A stretch of DNA of 64,000 nt. It comes from Oscillospiraceae bacterium. GTDB lineage: Bacteria; Bacillota; Clostridia; Oscillospirales; Ruminococcaceae. Made by a program: the position numbers and the translations under genes. Below are positions 34,090-43,768 of the stretch, in pieces. The notes beneath the pieces are model-generated. The model was not told where the DNA came from. It ran no database searches and saw only the letters and a list, made by a program, of their open reading frames with translations. The stretch covers positions 1 to 64,000 of the forward strand of contig JAFUNR010000010.1 of NCBI GenBank assembly GCA_017472965.1, written 5' to 3'. Each line of letters starts with the position of its first letter. Positions within the stretch are counted from its first letter, which is position 1.

Positions 34090-34947
34090 TCATCCATCCG
34101 CTCTGCCTGTCTGCAGAAGCCGTGCCAGCATGGCAGCACAATCCTCGGTGGAAATAATATCCGTGGGAACATCCAGTCCTGCCTCACGAAGAGCAAGACA
34201 CAACTCCTGTGCCTGCGGCACATCCAACCGCAAGGATTTCATTTCCTCAGAACGGACAAAAACCTCTTTCGGCGTACCATTCATCACAATCTCGCCGCCG
34301 CTCATCACCAGTACACGATCGGCCTCGGCTGCTTCTTCCATATAATGAGTGATCATCACAACCGTGATACCGAAATCCCGGTTCAGATGCCGCACAGTCT
34401 TCATCACCTGGGCACGCCCACGGGGATCCAGCATCGCTGTGGCCTCATCCAGTACCAGGCAATCCGGCCGCATGGCGATCACACCGGCGATGGCAACCCG
34501 CTGCTTCTGGCCACCGGAGAGTTTATGCGGACCCTTTGCACGGTGTTTATAAATACCGGCAAGCTCCATAGCCTCATCCACGCGAAGCCGCATCTCCTGC
34601 GGGGGAACCCCCAGATTCTCCAGAGCAAAAGCCACATCCTCTTCCACCACCGTAGCAACGATCTGGTTATCCGGATTCTGAAACACCATACCGACCTTCT
34701 GCCGGATATCCAGCAGCTTGTTTTCATCAGCGGTGTCCATATCCTCCACCCAGACCTTGCCCTCTGTCGGCAAAAGGATGGCATTGAAATGCTTCGCCAG
34801 CGTACTCTTTCCACAGCCGTTGGCGCCGAGAACAGCTACAAGTTCACCGCGGCGCACCTCACAGGATACGCCGCGCAGCACCGGCGCAGCGTCTTCCTCA
34901 TAAGCAAATGTGATATTTTCTGTTTTCAGCATTTTTTCGTCGCTCAT
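34090..34947 (-). CDS. ecfA1: ECF transporter ATP-binding protein EcfA1
   Basis: 285 residues. Walker A LGANGCGKSTLAKHFNAI, Q-loop FQNPDNQIVATVVEEDVAF, signature LSGGQKQRVAIAG and Walker B CLVLDEATAMLDP are characteristic of EcfA1. ATG at 34947 overlaps the upstream methyltransferase stop by four bases (ATGA) and follows GGAGTG, so the two are translationally coupled. Confidence 0.95.
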   Translation of the reverse strand: MSDEKMLKTENITFAYEEDAAPVLRGVSCEVRRGELVAVLGANGCGKSTLAKHFNAILLPTEGKVWVEDMDTADENKLLDIRQKVGMVFQNPDNQIVATVVEEDVAFALENLGVPPQEMRLRVDEAMELAGIYKHRAKGPHKLSGGQKQRVAIAGVIAMRPDCLVLDEATAMLDPRGRAQVMKTVRHLNRDFGITVVMITHYMEEAAEADRVLVMSGGEIVMNGTPKEVFVRSEEMKSLRLDVPQAQELCLALREAGLDVPTDIISTEDCAAMLARLLQTGRADG

Positions 34948-35810
34948 GTTGCACTCCAAATCGCAGTGCTTCCGCAGGGAAGCACACCGCCGGTAGATGT
35001 GACCGGCAGACCGATCTCATCACAGGTGACATGACCGCCAAACCGCGGTACAATGCGTTCCTGCAGGATATACTGCATCACAGAGGGACTGATACCCGCC
35101 GTGTAGCTGTTGACGGCAAAAAACAACGGTTTTTCGCTGAGCACTGCCGCACACTGCTCGATCAGACCATCGATACACTCCTCCAGCTTCCATACCTCGC
35201 CGCCGGGGCCGCGTCCGTAGCTGGGCGGATCCATGATAATGCCTTCATAGAAGCTGCCGCGGCGCTGCTCACGCGCTACAAATTTCGCGCAGTCATCCAC
35301 GATCCAGCGGATCGGTTTGTCGCCAAGACCGCTGGCCTGGGCGTTATCTTTCCCCCATGCAACCATGCCCTTGCTGGCATCCACATGACATACACTGGCA
35401 CCTGCCGCAGCGCAGGCCAGCGTTGCACCGCCAGTGTAGCCAAACAGATTCAGCACCCGCACCGGACGGTTTGCCTGTGCAATAACCTGACGGTAATAAT
35501 CCCAGTTAACCCCCTGCTCCGGAAACACACCCGTATGCTTAAAGCCTGTGGGCGACACGATCAGCGAAAGATCACCGTAGGCAATCTTCCACTTTTCCGG
35601 TACCGGGCGGCGCTGTTCCCAGCTTCCACCACCGGAAGAACTGCGGTGATAGACCGCGTGAGCTTTTTCCCACAGATCGGTATGGTGCTCCGTTTTCCAC
35701 AGAACCTGCGGATCGGGGCGAACCAGCACGACTTTTCCCCACCGCTCCAGACGAAGTCCATCCGAAGCATCAATCAATTCATAATCTTTCCAGTTATCCG
35801 CTGCTCGCAC
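34944..35810 (-). CDS. Class I SAM-dependent methyltransferase, RlmI/RlmK-like
   Basis: 288 residues. The SAM loop VLNLFGYTGGATLACAAAGA and the catalytic-type motif IMDPPSYGRG fit rRNA or related RNA methyltransferases; HVDASKGMVAWGKDNA is the acidic SAM-ribose strand. No PUA domain is seen. I choose the GTG start at 35810 since AAAAGGAGA lies 7 bases upstream; a TTG 9 codons earlier has no site. Coupled to ecfA1 by overlap. Confidence 0.85.
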   Translation of the reverse strand: MRAADNWKDYELIDASDGLRLERWGKVVLVRPDPQVLWKTEHHTDLWEKAHAVYHRSSSGGGSWEQRRPVPEKWKIAYGDLSLIVSPTGFKHTGVFPEQGVNWDYYRQVIAQANRPVRVLNLFGYTGGATLACAAAGASVCHVDASKGMVAWGKDNAQASGLGDKPIRWIVDDCAKFVAREQRRGSFYEGIIMDPPSYGRGPGGEVWKLEECIDGLIEQCAAVLSEKPLFFAVNSYTAGISPSVMQYILQERIVPRFGGHVTCDEIGLPVTSTGGVLPCGSTAIWSAT

Positions 35811-35871
35811 GGCAGTTCTCCTTTTCCATACATTCAACGGTAATACACCGTCTTTTCCTCACAGCTGCTTT

Positions 35872-36924
35872 TTATTCCATGGATAATTGATGTATCTCGT
35901 CATCCTGCAGCCGACCGGGCACCTTCAGGCCAAGATGCTCATACGCCGCCTGCGTTACACAGCGGCCGCGGGGCGTACGGGTCAGATAACCCAGCTGCAT
36001 CAGATACGGCTCGCACACATCCTCCAGCGTGACGGCCTCCTCACCCAGCAAAGCTGCAAGCGTATCCAGACCGACAGGTCCGCCGCCATACACTTCGATA
36101 ATGCCGCGCAGCACACTGCGATCCAACTGATCCAAACCCTCTTCGTCGATATCCATATGCCTCAGCGCCATTTTTGCGGCCTGAGCATCGATGATACCGC
36201 TGCCCCTGACCTGCGCAAAGTCGCGCACACGCTTGAGCAGACGGTTCGCTACACGGGGTGTGCCACGACTGCAGCGTGCCAGCGCTAATGCACCGTCCGC
36301 CGTGCAGTCAATACCCAAAATATCCGCAGAGCGGCGAATGATGGTTGCCAACTCCTCCGGCGAATACAGTTCCAGCTTAAGCAAAACACCGAATCGGTCA
36401 CGCAGCGGACTGGTCAGCTGGCCGGCACGGGTCGTGGCTCCGATCAATGTAAATTTTGGCAGATTGATGCGGATGCTCTGGGCGCTGGGGCCCTTGCCGA
36501 TCATAATATCCAGCGCGTAGTCCTCCAACGCCGGATACAGCACCTCCTCCACCTGACGGGAAAGCCGGTGGATCTCATCGATAAAGAGCACATCGCCGGC
36601 CTCCAGATTGGTAAGCAGCGCAGCAAGATCACCGGGTTTCTCTATGGCAGGGCCGGAGGTAATACGGATCTGCACCCCCATCTCATGCGCCACGATCGTG
36701 GCCAGCGTGGTTTTTCCCAGACCCGGAGGGCCGTAGAGCAGCAGATGATCCAGCGGTTCACCACGCATCTTTGCCGCTTCCAGATAAATACTCAAATTGT
36801 CCTTGGCTTTTTCCTGACCGATGTATTCCTCAAGCGTATGAGGGCGCAGCGAATATTCCGCATCCCCCATCATGGCATCCGGACTGACCAGGCGTGAGCC
36901 AAAGGTGGTATCATTTACTTCCAT
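35872..36924 (-). CDS. ruvB: Holliday junction branch migration helicase RuvB
   Basis: 350 residues. It starts in the usual way ([20 protein letters not shown]), with Walker [21 protein letters not shown], Walker [11 protein letters not shown], and sensor [19 protein letters not shown]-terminal winged helix ends the protein. It drives branch migration together with RuvA. Order ruvC-ruvA-ruvB on one transcript. Confidence 0.96.
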   Translation of the reverse strand: MEVNDTTFGSRLVSPDAMMGDAEYSLRPHTLEEYIGQEKAKDNLSIYLEAAKMRGEPLDHLLLYGPPGLGKTTLATIVAHEMGVQIRITSGPAIEKPGDLAALLTNLEAGDVLFIDEIHRLSRQVEEVLYPALEDYALDIMIGKGPSAQSIRINLPKFTLIGATTRAGQLTSPLRDRFGVLLKLELYSPEELATIIRRSADILGIDCTADGALALARCSRGTPRVANRLLKRVRDFAQVRGSGIIDAQAAKMALRHMDIDEEGLDQLDRSVLRGIIEVYGGGPVGLDTLAALLGEEAVTLEDVCEPYLMQLGYLTRTPRGRCVTQAAYEHLGLKVPGRLQDDEIHQLSME

Positions 36925-36990
36925 GGAGCGTTCTCCTTTATCTGCAGCGCAGAGGATCTATTATACCTTCATGCGCTCTGAACATCTTTT

Positions 36991-37599
36991 TTACCGTTTT
37001 GCGGCAAGCGCCTTAAGCGACAGGCGGATCATTTCCTCCAGCGAGGTATCCTGCGGCTGCTTTGAAACCGCTGCAGCTGCCTCGCTCTGGCTGTAGCCCA
37101 AGCCCACCAGCGCCTGAATCGCCTTTTGCATGGCACTGCTCTCCGGCGCGGCAGCAGCTGCCGTCGGCAGTTCACCGATCTCTGTCAGCTCACCGCCCTT
37201 GCCCACCTTGTCCTTCAATTCCAGCACCATTCTCTGTGCAAGCTTCGGACCTATACCGGGACACTTGGTGAAAGCCTTGTGGTCACCCGCTGAGATCGCT
37301 ACAAGGATCTGTGTCGGATTCAGATAGGAAAGCACCGCCAACGCGACCTTCGGTCCGACGCCGGAAACCCCCAGCAGCATACGGAACAGACTGCGCATGG
37401 TTTTATCCGTAAAGCCGTAAAGATCCATTGCATCTTCTTTGATATTTAAATGCGTATAAACAGTACATATCTTGCCGACAGCCGGCAATGCGCCCACGGC
37501 TGTGGAGGGCATCGCCACATAAAATCCCACGCCCTGTACATCCAAAACAACGCTGTCCACACTTTTTTCTGCAAGCATACCGGTAAGTGAGTAGATCAT
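36991..37599 (-). CDS. ruvA: Holliday junction branch migration protein RuvA
   Basis: 202 residues. Domain I OB-fold (MIYSLTGMLAEKSVDSVVLD), the helix-hairpin-helix pair (LLGVSGVGPKVALAVLS and KCPGIGPKLAQRMVLELKDK) and a C-terminal RuvB-binding domain (IQALVGLGYSQSEAAAAVSK) are in order. It binds the four-way junction. Confidence 0.96.
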   Translation of the reverse strand: MIYSLTGMLAEKSVDSVVLDVQGVGFYVAMPSTAVGALPAVGKICTVYTHLNIKEDAMDLYGFTDKTMRSLFRMLLGVSGVGPKVALAVLSYLNPTQILVAISAGDHKAFTKCPGIGPKLAQRMVLELKDKVGKGGELTEIGELPTAAAAAPESSAMQKAIQALVGLGYSQSEAAAAVSKQPQDTSLEEMIRLSLKALAAKR

Positions 37600-37634
37600 A
37601 AAGAAACCTTTCTATTTGCTATTGGCCCGGACAT

Positions 37635-38138
37635 TCACCTGCCGGTCAGATTTTTCCCGTACAGCCGGTTTGTGAAGCAGTTGCCGTGACAGATCGCCAT
37701 GGCAAGAGCATCGGCGGTATCATCCGGCTTTGGGATGGCCGGCAGCTTGAGCAAAATCCGGGTCATCTCCTGCACCTGCTTTTTGACGGCCTTGCCGTAG
37801 CCTGTCACTGCCTGCTTCACCTGCATCGGCGTGTACTCATAAACCGGTACACCCTTCAGCCGGGCCGCAAGAAGGATCACACCGCGCGCTTCCGCCACAT
37901 AGATGACTGTAGTCTGGTTGGAATAATAAAACAACTGCTCAATACTGACAGCATCCGGCTTTGTACGGTCAATGATTTCGCAGATGCCCTCAAATACGAT
38001 CCGCAGACGATCCTCAAAAAGAGTGCCTGCATCCGTCGTCACCGCACCGTATTCCACCGGTCGGTAATTCATTCCCTCCCGGTCCACAACGCCGTATCCC
38101 ACGATCGCATAGCCGGGGTCAATGCCCAAAATCCTCAT
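37635..38138 (-). CDS. ruvC: Crossover junction endodeoxyribonuclease RuvC
   Basis: 167 residues. The catalytic acids are visible in MRILGIDPGYAIVGYG (Asp7), VSIEQLFY (Glu) and KPDDTADALAMAICH (two Asp). It resolves Holliday junctions. First gene of the long ruv-ecf-truA run, with its own promoter. Confidence 0.95.
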   Translation of the reverse strand: MRILGIDPGYAIVGYGVVDREGMNYRPVEYGAVTTDAGTLFEDRLRIVFEGICEIIDRTKPDAVSIEQLFYYSNQTTVIYVAEARGVILLAARLKGVPVYEYTPMQVKQAVTGYGKAVKKQVQEMTRILLKLPAIPKPDDTADALAMAICHGNCFTNRLYGKNLTGR

Positions 38139-38174
38139 AAGGCAAACTTACCCCTTATACCATAATCATCTAAT

Positions 38175-38203
38175 ACTATACCACAAATGTGCGTACAATG
38201 CAA
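38175..38203 (-). promoter_or_regulatory. Promoter of the ruvC-ruvA-ruvB run
   Basis: TTGCAT (38198-38203), 17-bp spacer, TATAGT (38175-38180), about 30 bases before ruvC. The rest of the 38139-38449 gap is AT-rich and, apart from this and the typA promoter, shows no clear feature. Confidence 0.78.
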
Positions 38204-38369
38204 AAAGAACTTGCATAAAAAACACCGTTTTTTTGTCAAAAAACAAATTTTTTACATTTTACCAGAGCACTTCTGCATTTTTCTTTACTTCAGCATGCCT
38301 CTGCAAGCCGTTTCCGGCATTTTGTCTAATTTTTTCTGATGAAATTTATGTATTTCTTCAATTGAAATC

Positions 38370-38398
38370 TTGTTTTTTGCCGAAAAAACAAGTATACT
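38370..38398 (+). promoter_or_regulatory. Promoter of typA
   Basis: TTGTTT (38370-38375), 17-bp spacer, TATACT (38393-38398), 51 bases before the start codon. Confidence 0.72.
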
Positions 38399-38449
38399 AT
38401 ACAGTTGTATAAGTGAATGATCCTGATATCTATCCGGGAGGAGATATGT

Positions 38450-40273
38450 ATGAAAAGACAAGATCTGAGAAATGTAGCCATCATCGCCCATGTTGACCAC
38501 GGCAAAACCACTCTGGTTGACCAGATGCTGCGTCAAAGCGGCGCTTTCCGTCAGAACCAGCAGGTTGCAGACCGTGTGATGGACTCCGGCGATATTGAGC
38601 GCGAACGCGGCATTACGATTCTGGCCAAAAACTGCAGCTGCACTTATAACGATGTCAAGATCAACATCGTCGATACGCCGGGACACGCCGACTTTGGCGG
38701 CGAGGTGGAGCGCGTACTGAAAATGGTCAATGGCGTTCTGCTGCTGGTGGATGCCGCAGAGGGCTGCATGCCGCAGACACGCTTTGTTCTGCAGAAGGCT
38801 CTGCAGCAGAACCTTTCCCTTGTTATCGTTGTCAACAAAATCGACCGCCCCGATGCCCGTATCAAGGAAGTTATCGACGAGATCCTGCTGCTTCTGATGG
38901 ATCTGGGTGCCACCGACGAGCAGCTCGACAGCCCTATGATCTTCTGCTCCGGTCGAGCCGGTACTGCCAGCTACAACCCTGACGCTCCCGGCACCGACTT
39001 CAAGCCGCTGTTCGAAACCATTCTGCAGTATGTGGATTGCCCCGAGGGCGATCCCGAAGCTCCCTTCCAGATGCTGTGCAGCAGCGTGGATTACAATGAG
39101 TTCGTCGGACGCATCGGTATTGGCCGTATTGAAAATGGTACCGCCCGCATCAACGATGAAGTCGTTGTTTGCGATTGGCACGATCCCAATGTCAAGCTGC
39201 GCGGCCGTCTGACCAAGCTGTACACATTCCAGGCCAACGGTCGTACCCCTGCCGAGGAGGCCTCTGCAGGTGACATTGTCGCTTTCAGCGGCATCGCCGA
39301 TGTGACCATCGGCAATACACTGTGTGTCCCCACTGAAGTTGAGCCCCTGCCCTTCGTCAAAATCAACGATCCCACGGTGGAAATGACTTTCTCCGTCAAC
39401 GACAGCCCCTTCGCCGGCCGTGAGGGCAAATATGTCACCAGCCGCCAGATCCGTGACCGTCTGCATCGCGAACTGCTGAAGGATGTTGCTCTGCGCGTGG
39501 AGGATTCCGCCACCACCGACAGTTTCCGCGTGATGGGTCGCGGTGAGATGCACCTTTCCATCCTGGTTGAGAATATGCGCCGCGAGGGCTATGAGCTGCA
39601 GGTCGGTGCTCCCCGCGTTCTGACCCACGAGGAGAACGGTGTCGTGATGGAGCCTGTGGAAATGGTCGTGATCGATGTTCCCACCGAATATCAGGGTGCT
39701 GTGATGACCGAACTCGGCCAGCGCAAGGGTCTGCTGCAGAACATCTCCCCCATCGGCAGCCGTACTCGTCTTGAGTTCCGCATTCCCAGCCGCGGTCTGT
39801 TCGGTTACCGCAGCCAGTTCCTGACCGATACCCACGGCGAAGGCATCATGAACACCATTTTTGACGGTTATCAGGAATGGGCCGGCGACATCGTCAATCG
39901 AAACACCGGTTCTCTCATCAGCTTTGAGACCGGCGAGGCTGTCACCTACGGCCTGTTCAATGCGCAGCAGCGCGGCACTCTGATCGTCACCCCCGGTGAG
40001 AAAGTGTACGAGGGCATGGTCATCGGTTACACCCCCTCCGGCGAAGACATGGCCGTCAACATCTGCAAAACCAAACACCTGACCAATACCCGCGCTTCCG
40101 GCAGCGATGATGCCCTGCGCCTGGTGCCTGTCAGTAAATTCAGTCTGGACGAGGCTCTGGAGTTTATTTCCAGCGATGAAATGGTGGAGGTCACCCCCAA
40201 GAACATCCGTCTGCGCAAGCGTATCCTGAATAACAGTGAACGCATGAAAGCGCTCAAAGGCAACAAAAACTGA
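38450..40273 (+). CDS. typA: Translational GTPase TypA/BipA
   Basis: 607 residues, full length. G1 AHVDHGKTTLVDQML, GDIERERGITI as switch I, DTPGHADFGGEVER as G3 and NKIDRPDA as G4; then beta-barrel, EF-G-like domains III and V, and the BipA C-terminal domain (GLFGYRSQFLTDTHGEGIM). It is a ribosome-associated factor helping 50S assembly and stress growth. ATG at 38450 follows GGGAGGAG. Codon use is strongly biased to C-ending codons, as expected for a highly expressed gene. Confidence 0.96.
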   Translation: MKRQDLRNVAIIAHVDHGKTTLVDQMLRQSGAFRQNQQVADRVMDSGDIERERGITILAKNCSCTYNDVKINIVDTPGHADFGGEVERVLKMVNGVLLLVDAAEGCMPQTRFVLQKALQQNLSLVIVVNKIDRPDARIKEVIDEILLLLMDLGATDEQLDSPMIFCSGRAGTASYNPDAPGTDFKPLFETILQYVDCPEGDPEAPFQMLCSSVDYNEFVGRIGIGRIENGTARINDEVVVCDWHDPNVKLRGRLTKLYTFQANGRTPAEEASAGDIVAFSGIADVTIGNTLCVPTEVEPLPFVKINDPTVEMTFSVNDSPFAGREGKYVTSRQIRDRLHRELLKDVALRVEDSATTDSFRVMGRGEMHLSILVENMRREGYELQVGAPRVLTHEENGVVMEPVEMVVIDVPTEYQGAVMTELGQRKGLLQNISPIGSRTRLEFRIPSRGLFGYRSQFLTDTHGEGIMNTIFDGYQEWAGDIVNRNTGSLISFETGEAVTYGLFNAQQRGTLIVTPGEKVYEGMVIGYTPSGEDMAVNICKTKHLTNTRASGSDDALRLVPVSKFSLDEALEFISSDEMVEVTPKNIRLRKRILNNSERMKALKGNKN

Positions 40274-40285
40274 TTTACAGCAAAT

Positions 40286-40328
40286 AAATATCCCGTGCAA
40301 AGCCGAGGCCTTTGCACGGGATATTTTT
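40286..40328. terminator. Bidirectional terminator between typA and the TIGR01906-type gene
   Basis: AATATCCCGTGCAAAG pairs with CTTTGCACGGGATATT and is followed by TTTTT on the plus strand; it sits between two convergent gene ends. Confidence 0.92.
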
Positions 40329-40344
40329 CATAAAGCAAAAAATC

Positions 40345-41022
40345 TCAACAATTTTTCTTTTTGCGCCAGATCGCATCGGCAATAAAGAATACCGTCACGG
40401 TCAAAAAAATACAGACTGCGATCAGCACAGCACAATTCAAAAAGAACTGCTGCGGCAGAATATTGATGATCTCGTCGTAGCGCGGATCAAAGATCCAGTT
40501 GCTTTTTCCCGGGAAAAACGCTGCATGAAATGCCACGAACAGCGAATCAAAATCAAGTGCACCCCATACAGCCAGAACCGCAAACACAGAACACATCGCC
40601 ACAGCTGACCAAAATACCGGCAGATGCTTTACCGGTACACACGCACCCCTTTTTTTCTTTCGCAAGAGCCGGATCATGTATAAAGCCATAAGCACAGCGG
40701 CACCGATACCCAGCACCCAGAAATCAAAGACAAACAAACCGCGGCAGTCTGCAAAGTGGGCCTGTCCATCCATGGAGTAAGCCAGTTCGCCCGTGCCGAA
40801 CGGCGCACCGAAAACCAGATAATCCATCACTTCGTCGAACGCACCGCGAATGATCGTCTCGCTATACCCGGTATCTTCAACAATATTCAGCGCACCGATC
40901 TGCCAATAATAAAACGGACGCACAAGGATCGGAACAGCAATTGCACCGGACACCGTCACAAGTACCGCGCAAACTGCCGTCAAAAAGCGCAGCAGCGCAT
41001 TGCATAACCTATTCTGTCTCAT
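40345..41022 (-). CDS. TIGR01906-type (DUF1461) integral membrane protein
   Basis: 225 residues with four membrane segments. The family signs are VDYLVFG-like DEVMDYLVFGAPFG, AHFADCRGLF near the second helix, the large loop DFDSLFVAFHAAFFPGKSNW and FDPRYDEIINILPQQFF. It is a common Firmicutes membrane protein of unknown role. Convergent with typA. Confidence 0.85.
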   Translation of the reverse strand: MRQNRLCNALLRFLTAVCAVLVTVSGAIAVPILVRPFYYWQIGALNIVEDTGYSETIIRGAFDEVMDYLVFGAPFGTGELAYSMDGQAHFADCRGLFVFDFWVLGIGAAVLMALYMIRLLRKKKRGACVPVKHLPVFWSAVAMCSVFAVLAVWGALDFDSLFVAFHAAFFPGKSNWIFDPRYDEIINILPQQFFLNCAVLIAVCIFLTVTVFFIADAIWRKKKNC

Positions 41023-41082
41023 TTGATCAAATCCTTTCCGACATTATTTCAGGCTGCGCCGCAAGCTCTGCAGCCTGAAGAA

Positions 41083-41757
41083 TCACCCGAATTTCTTTGC
41101 ATTGTCATATTTGTTCGAAAGCTCTGCCACACCGGCTTTCTTTTGCTGCAAAAGCCACCGGAATACCTCCTCATTGGAATAAGTGTCACTCCATGCATCG
41201 TGGCCGTTTTCCGGATAAACGGTCAGCTTTGCATTTCCACCGGCACGGTTGACGGCATCCACCATTTTTTTCGATTCTTCAACATATACAGTGGGATCCT
41301 TGCCGCCGTGGAATGCCCAGACCGGCACATTGACAAGCCTGCCTGCATTCCAGTACATACCGCCGCCGCATATAGGAACAATCGCCGCAAAAAGCGTCGG
41401 CATACTCATGGCCAGCTGCCATGTACCGTATCCACCCATGCTTGAACCCATCAGATAAATTCGCTCCGTATCCGCATACGGCAGACGCACGATCTCTTCC
41501 GCCAGTGCTTCCAGATGCTCCCACAGATCAAACCATGTATCAGCACTGCACTGCGGCGCAACGGTCACAAACGGAAACTCTGTATGGTTTTCTGTCAAAG
41601 AAAAGTATGGATTAGCAAGCAGATGATCCAGATCATTACCTCTTGTTCCTGCACCGTGCAAAAACAGAATGAACGGATATTTCTTCTGTACAGAAAACCC
41701 CTCCGGATAGCGGATAATATATTTCAGCCGGCAATTTTCAAACTTCTTGTGTATCAC
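41083..41757 (-). CDS. Alpha/beta hydrolase, esterase/prolyl-oligopeptidase-like
   Basis: 224 residues without a signal peptide. FILFLHGAGTRGNDL provides the oxyanion region, YLMGSSMGGYGTWQLAM the nucleophile serine, FHGGKDPTV the aspartate region and NGHDAW the catalytic histidine. Likely a carboxylesterase or peptidase-type hydrolase; the substrate is unknown. It follows the region upstream of dapB on the opposite strand. Confidence 0.87.
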   Translation of the reverse strand: MIHKKFENCRLKYIIRYPEGFSVQKKYPFILFLHGAGTRGNDLDHLLANPYFSLTENHTEFPFVTVAPQCSADTWFDLWEHLEALAEEIVRLPYADTERIYLMGSSMGGYGTWQLAMSMPTLFAAIVPICGGGMYWNAGRLVNVPVWAFHGGKDPTVYVEESKKMVDAVNRAGGNAKLTVYPENGHDAWSDTYSNEEVFRWLLQQKKAGVAELSNKYDNAKKFG

Positions 41758-41906
41758 ACTTCCTCTGCCTTTCTTTCATCGGTTTTAAATCAGTGTAGCA
41801 CATCCCAACGGAAAAGTCGATACGCATTTGATTCGAATATCCGCGCGCAGTACCGCATAAAGTTTCATTGACCCTCTGCACACCGCCAAGCAAAGGAGAA
41901 TAAAAC

Positions 41907-42689
41907 ATGAGAATCATCATCAACGGTGCCTGTGGCCGCATGGGCAGTGAGCTGCAGGCTGTGCTTGCATGCGGGTACCGCGGACACAATCTTGCTGCAG
42001 CGGTCGATCCAAGCGCTGTCATCGGTTCATCCGTTTTGCACCGGCTGGAAGAAATTACCTCCACCGCCGACATGCTCATTGATTTTTCACATCACACAGC
42101 GATCGCGGCTGTTTGCAGTTTTGCGCTGTCCCACAGCATTCCGGTCGTGATCGCCACCACCGGCCACACGCCGGATGAGCTTTCTCATCTGCAGAATGCT
42201 GCAAGGCAAATTCCGGTATTTCATGCGGCGAATCTTTCGTTGGGTGCGGCGCTGCTTTTCGATTTCTCCCGTATTGCCTCCGCTGTGTTTGAGGAGGCCG
42301 ACATAGAAATCGTAGAACTGCACCATAACCACAAACTCGATGCTCCCAGTGGAACAGCCTCGGAGCTGGCAGAGCAGCTTGCAGCCTGCCGCCCCGCCGC
42401 TCAGATCCGGCATGGACGAAGCGGCCACTGCCGCCGGCAGCCGGAGGATATCTGTATCCATGCGCTGCGTATGGGCAGCCATGCCGGCAGCCATACGGTC
42501 CTGTTTGGCGGCGATGAACAGACTTTTTCCATTACGCACACCGCTCATACACCGCGCTGCTATGCACAGGGGGCGCTTTATGCCGCCGAATTCATTTTGA
42601 ACAAGCCGCCGGGAATGTACGGAATGAGCCATCTGACAAGACCTCTTTTCCATTCCGGCGTCAATTCCATTTGCAGGGAGTGTTTTTGA
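41907..42689 (+). CDS. dapB: 4-hydroxy-tetrahydrodipicolinate reductase
   Basis: 260 residues. NAD(P)-binding MRIIINGACGRMGSEL, DFSHHTA, IATTGHTPDEL and the substrate/catalytic motif ELHHNHKLDAPSGTA are clear. It makes tetrahydrodipicolinate on the lysine route. AAAGGAG precedes the ATG. Its TGA overlaps the ddh start by one base, so the two enzymes act in sequence from one message. dapA is not in the window. Confidence 0.95.
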   Translation: MRIIINGACGRMGSELQAVLACGYRGHNLAAAVDPSAVIGSSVLHRLEEITSTADMLIDFSHHTAIAAVCSFALSHSIPVVIATTGHTPDELSHLQNAARQIPVFHAANLSLGAALLFDFSRIASAVFEEADIEIVELHHNHKLDAPSGTASELAEQLAACRPAAQIRHGRSGHCRRQPEDICIHALRMGSHAGSHTVLFGGDEQTFSITHTAHTPRCYAQGALYAAEFILNKPPGMYGMSHLTRPLFHSGVNSICRECF

Positions 42690-43672
42690 TGTATCATGTG
42701 GCTGTATACGGCTTCGGAAAGCTTGGGCAAGCGGTCTGTCAGGCCATACGCATCGCACCGGATATGCAACTGAAGGCTGTTTTCAGCCGCCGCGCCGCCG
42801 GTTTGAGGGAAGATGCCGCCGCGCGTATCTCCGGGGTACCTTTTTTGGAGCCGGAAGCGCTTGAAGCCTGCTGCGATGGAATCGATGCGGTGATCAACTG
42901 CGGCAGCAGCGCTGCCGACCTGCCAAAAACGACCCCACACATCGCCGCAGGACACTGTGTGGTGGACAGCTTTGACACTCATGCGCTGATCCCGGCGCAT
43001 TTTGCTGCCGTGGATTCGGCAGCACGCGCAGCCGGAACGCTCTGCATTATCAGTGCCGGCTGGGATCCGGGGCTGTTCAGTTTGATGCGGATTCTTGCAA
43101 GCGCCTTTCTGCCGCAGGCTGATATATCCACCTTCTGGGGACCGGGTGTCAGTCAGGGGCATTCCGATGCTCTGCGGCGGCTGCCCGGCGTGACAGCCGC
43201 CGTACAGTACACTGTGCCGGATGAACCCTCATTGGAAAACGCCCGCAACGGAATTCCGCCGTCTGCCGAAACACCGGTTCATCGCCGGATCTGTTATGTC
43301 TGCACTGCCCCCGACACAGACCGCACAGTACTGGAGCGATCCATTCGCAGTATGCCATATTATTTTGCCGGATACGATACACAGATCCGGTTTGTTTCCG
43401 AAGAAACTCTGCTGCGTGAGCACAGCGGCTTACCGCATGGCGGCAGTGTGATCTGTTCCTCCGATGCGGAGGAGCTTCCGCGCCACGCACTTGAGCTGAA
43501 GCTTTCCACCGGATCGAATCCCGACCTGACAGCCGGCATTCTGACAGCCTGTGCCCGCGCCGCTATCCGCCTGCACCGCGCTGGCGAATGCGGCTGCCGC
43601 ACTGTGGCGGATATCCCACCCTCCCTGTATGCACCGCAGGATGCTTCCTCGCAGCGGGCACGCTGGCTGTAA
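42689..43672 (+). CDS. ddh: meso-Diaminopimelate D-dehydrogenase
   Basis: 327 residues. It starts MYHVAVYGFGKLGQAVCQAI, with FSRRA as the NADP-binding end; SAGWDPGLFSLMR, FWGPGVSQGHSDALRRLPGV and GLPHGGSVI match the Corynebacterium enzyme closely. It aminates tetrahydrodipicolinate directly to meso-diaminopimelate, bypassing the acylated intermediates. The ATG overlaps the dapB stop (TGATG), with AGGGAG inside dapB. Confidence 0.95.
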   Translation: MYHVAVYGFGKLGQAVCQAIRIAPDMQLKAVFSRRAAGLREDAAARISGVPFLEPEALEACCDGIDAVINCGSSAADLPKTTPHIAAGHCVVDSFDTHALIPAHFAAVDSAARAAGTLCIISAGWDPGLFSLMRILASAFLPQADISTFWGPGVSQGHSDALRRLPGVTAAVQYTVPDEPSLENARNGIPPSAETPVHRRICYVCTAPDTDRTVLERSIRSMPYYFAGYDTQIRFVSEETLLREHSGLPHGGSVICSSDAEELPRHALELKLSTGSNPDLTAGILTACARAAIRLHRAGECGCRTVADIPPSLYAPQDASSQRARWL

Positions 43673-43694
43673 ATGATCTATTTGATATACATAC

Positions 43695-43736
43695 GAAAAA
43701 ATCCGACCTGTGCGCTCCGTCACAGATCGGATTTTT
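43695..43736. terminator. Bidirectional terminator after ddh
   Basis: AAAAATCCGACCTGTG pairs with CACAGATCGGATTTTT (one mismatch), between the convergent ddh and acetyltransferase genes. Confidence 0.88.
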
Positions 43737-43768
43737 CTGTTCTATGCACCAACAGAAGATCCTTTTCA

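Noticed and set aside
38285..40300. 671-codon open frame on the minus strand
   Set aside because: Antisense to typA, which has all GTPase motifs, a promoter and a strong start. Low-complexity, His- and Gly-rich translation.
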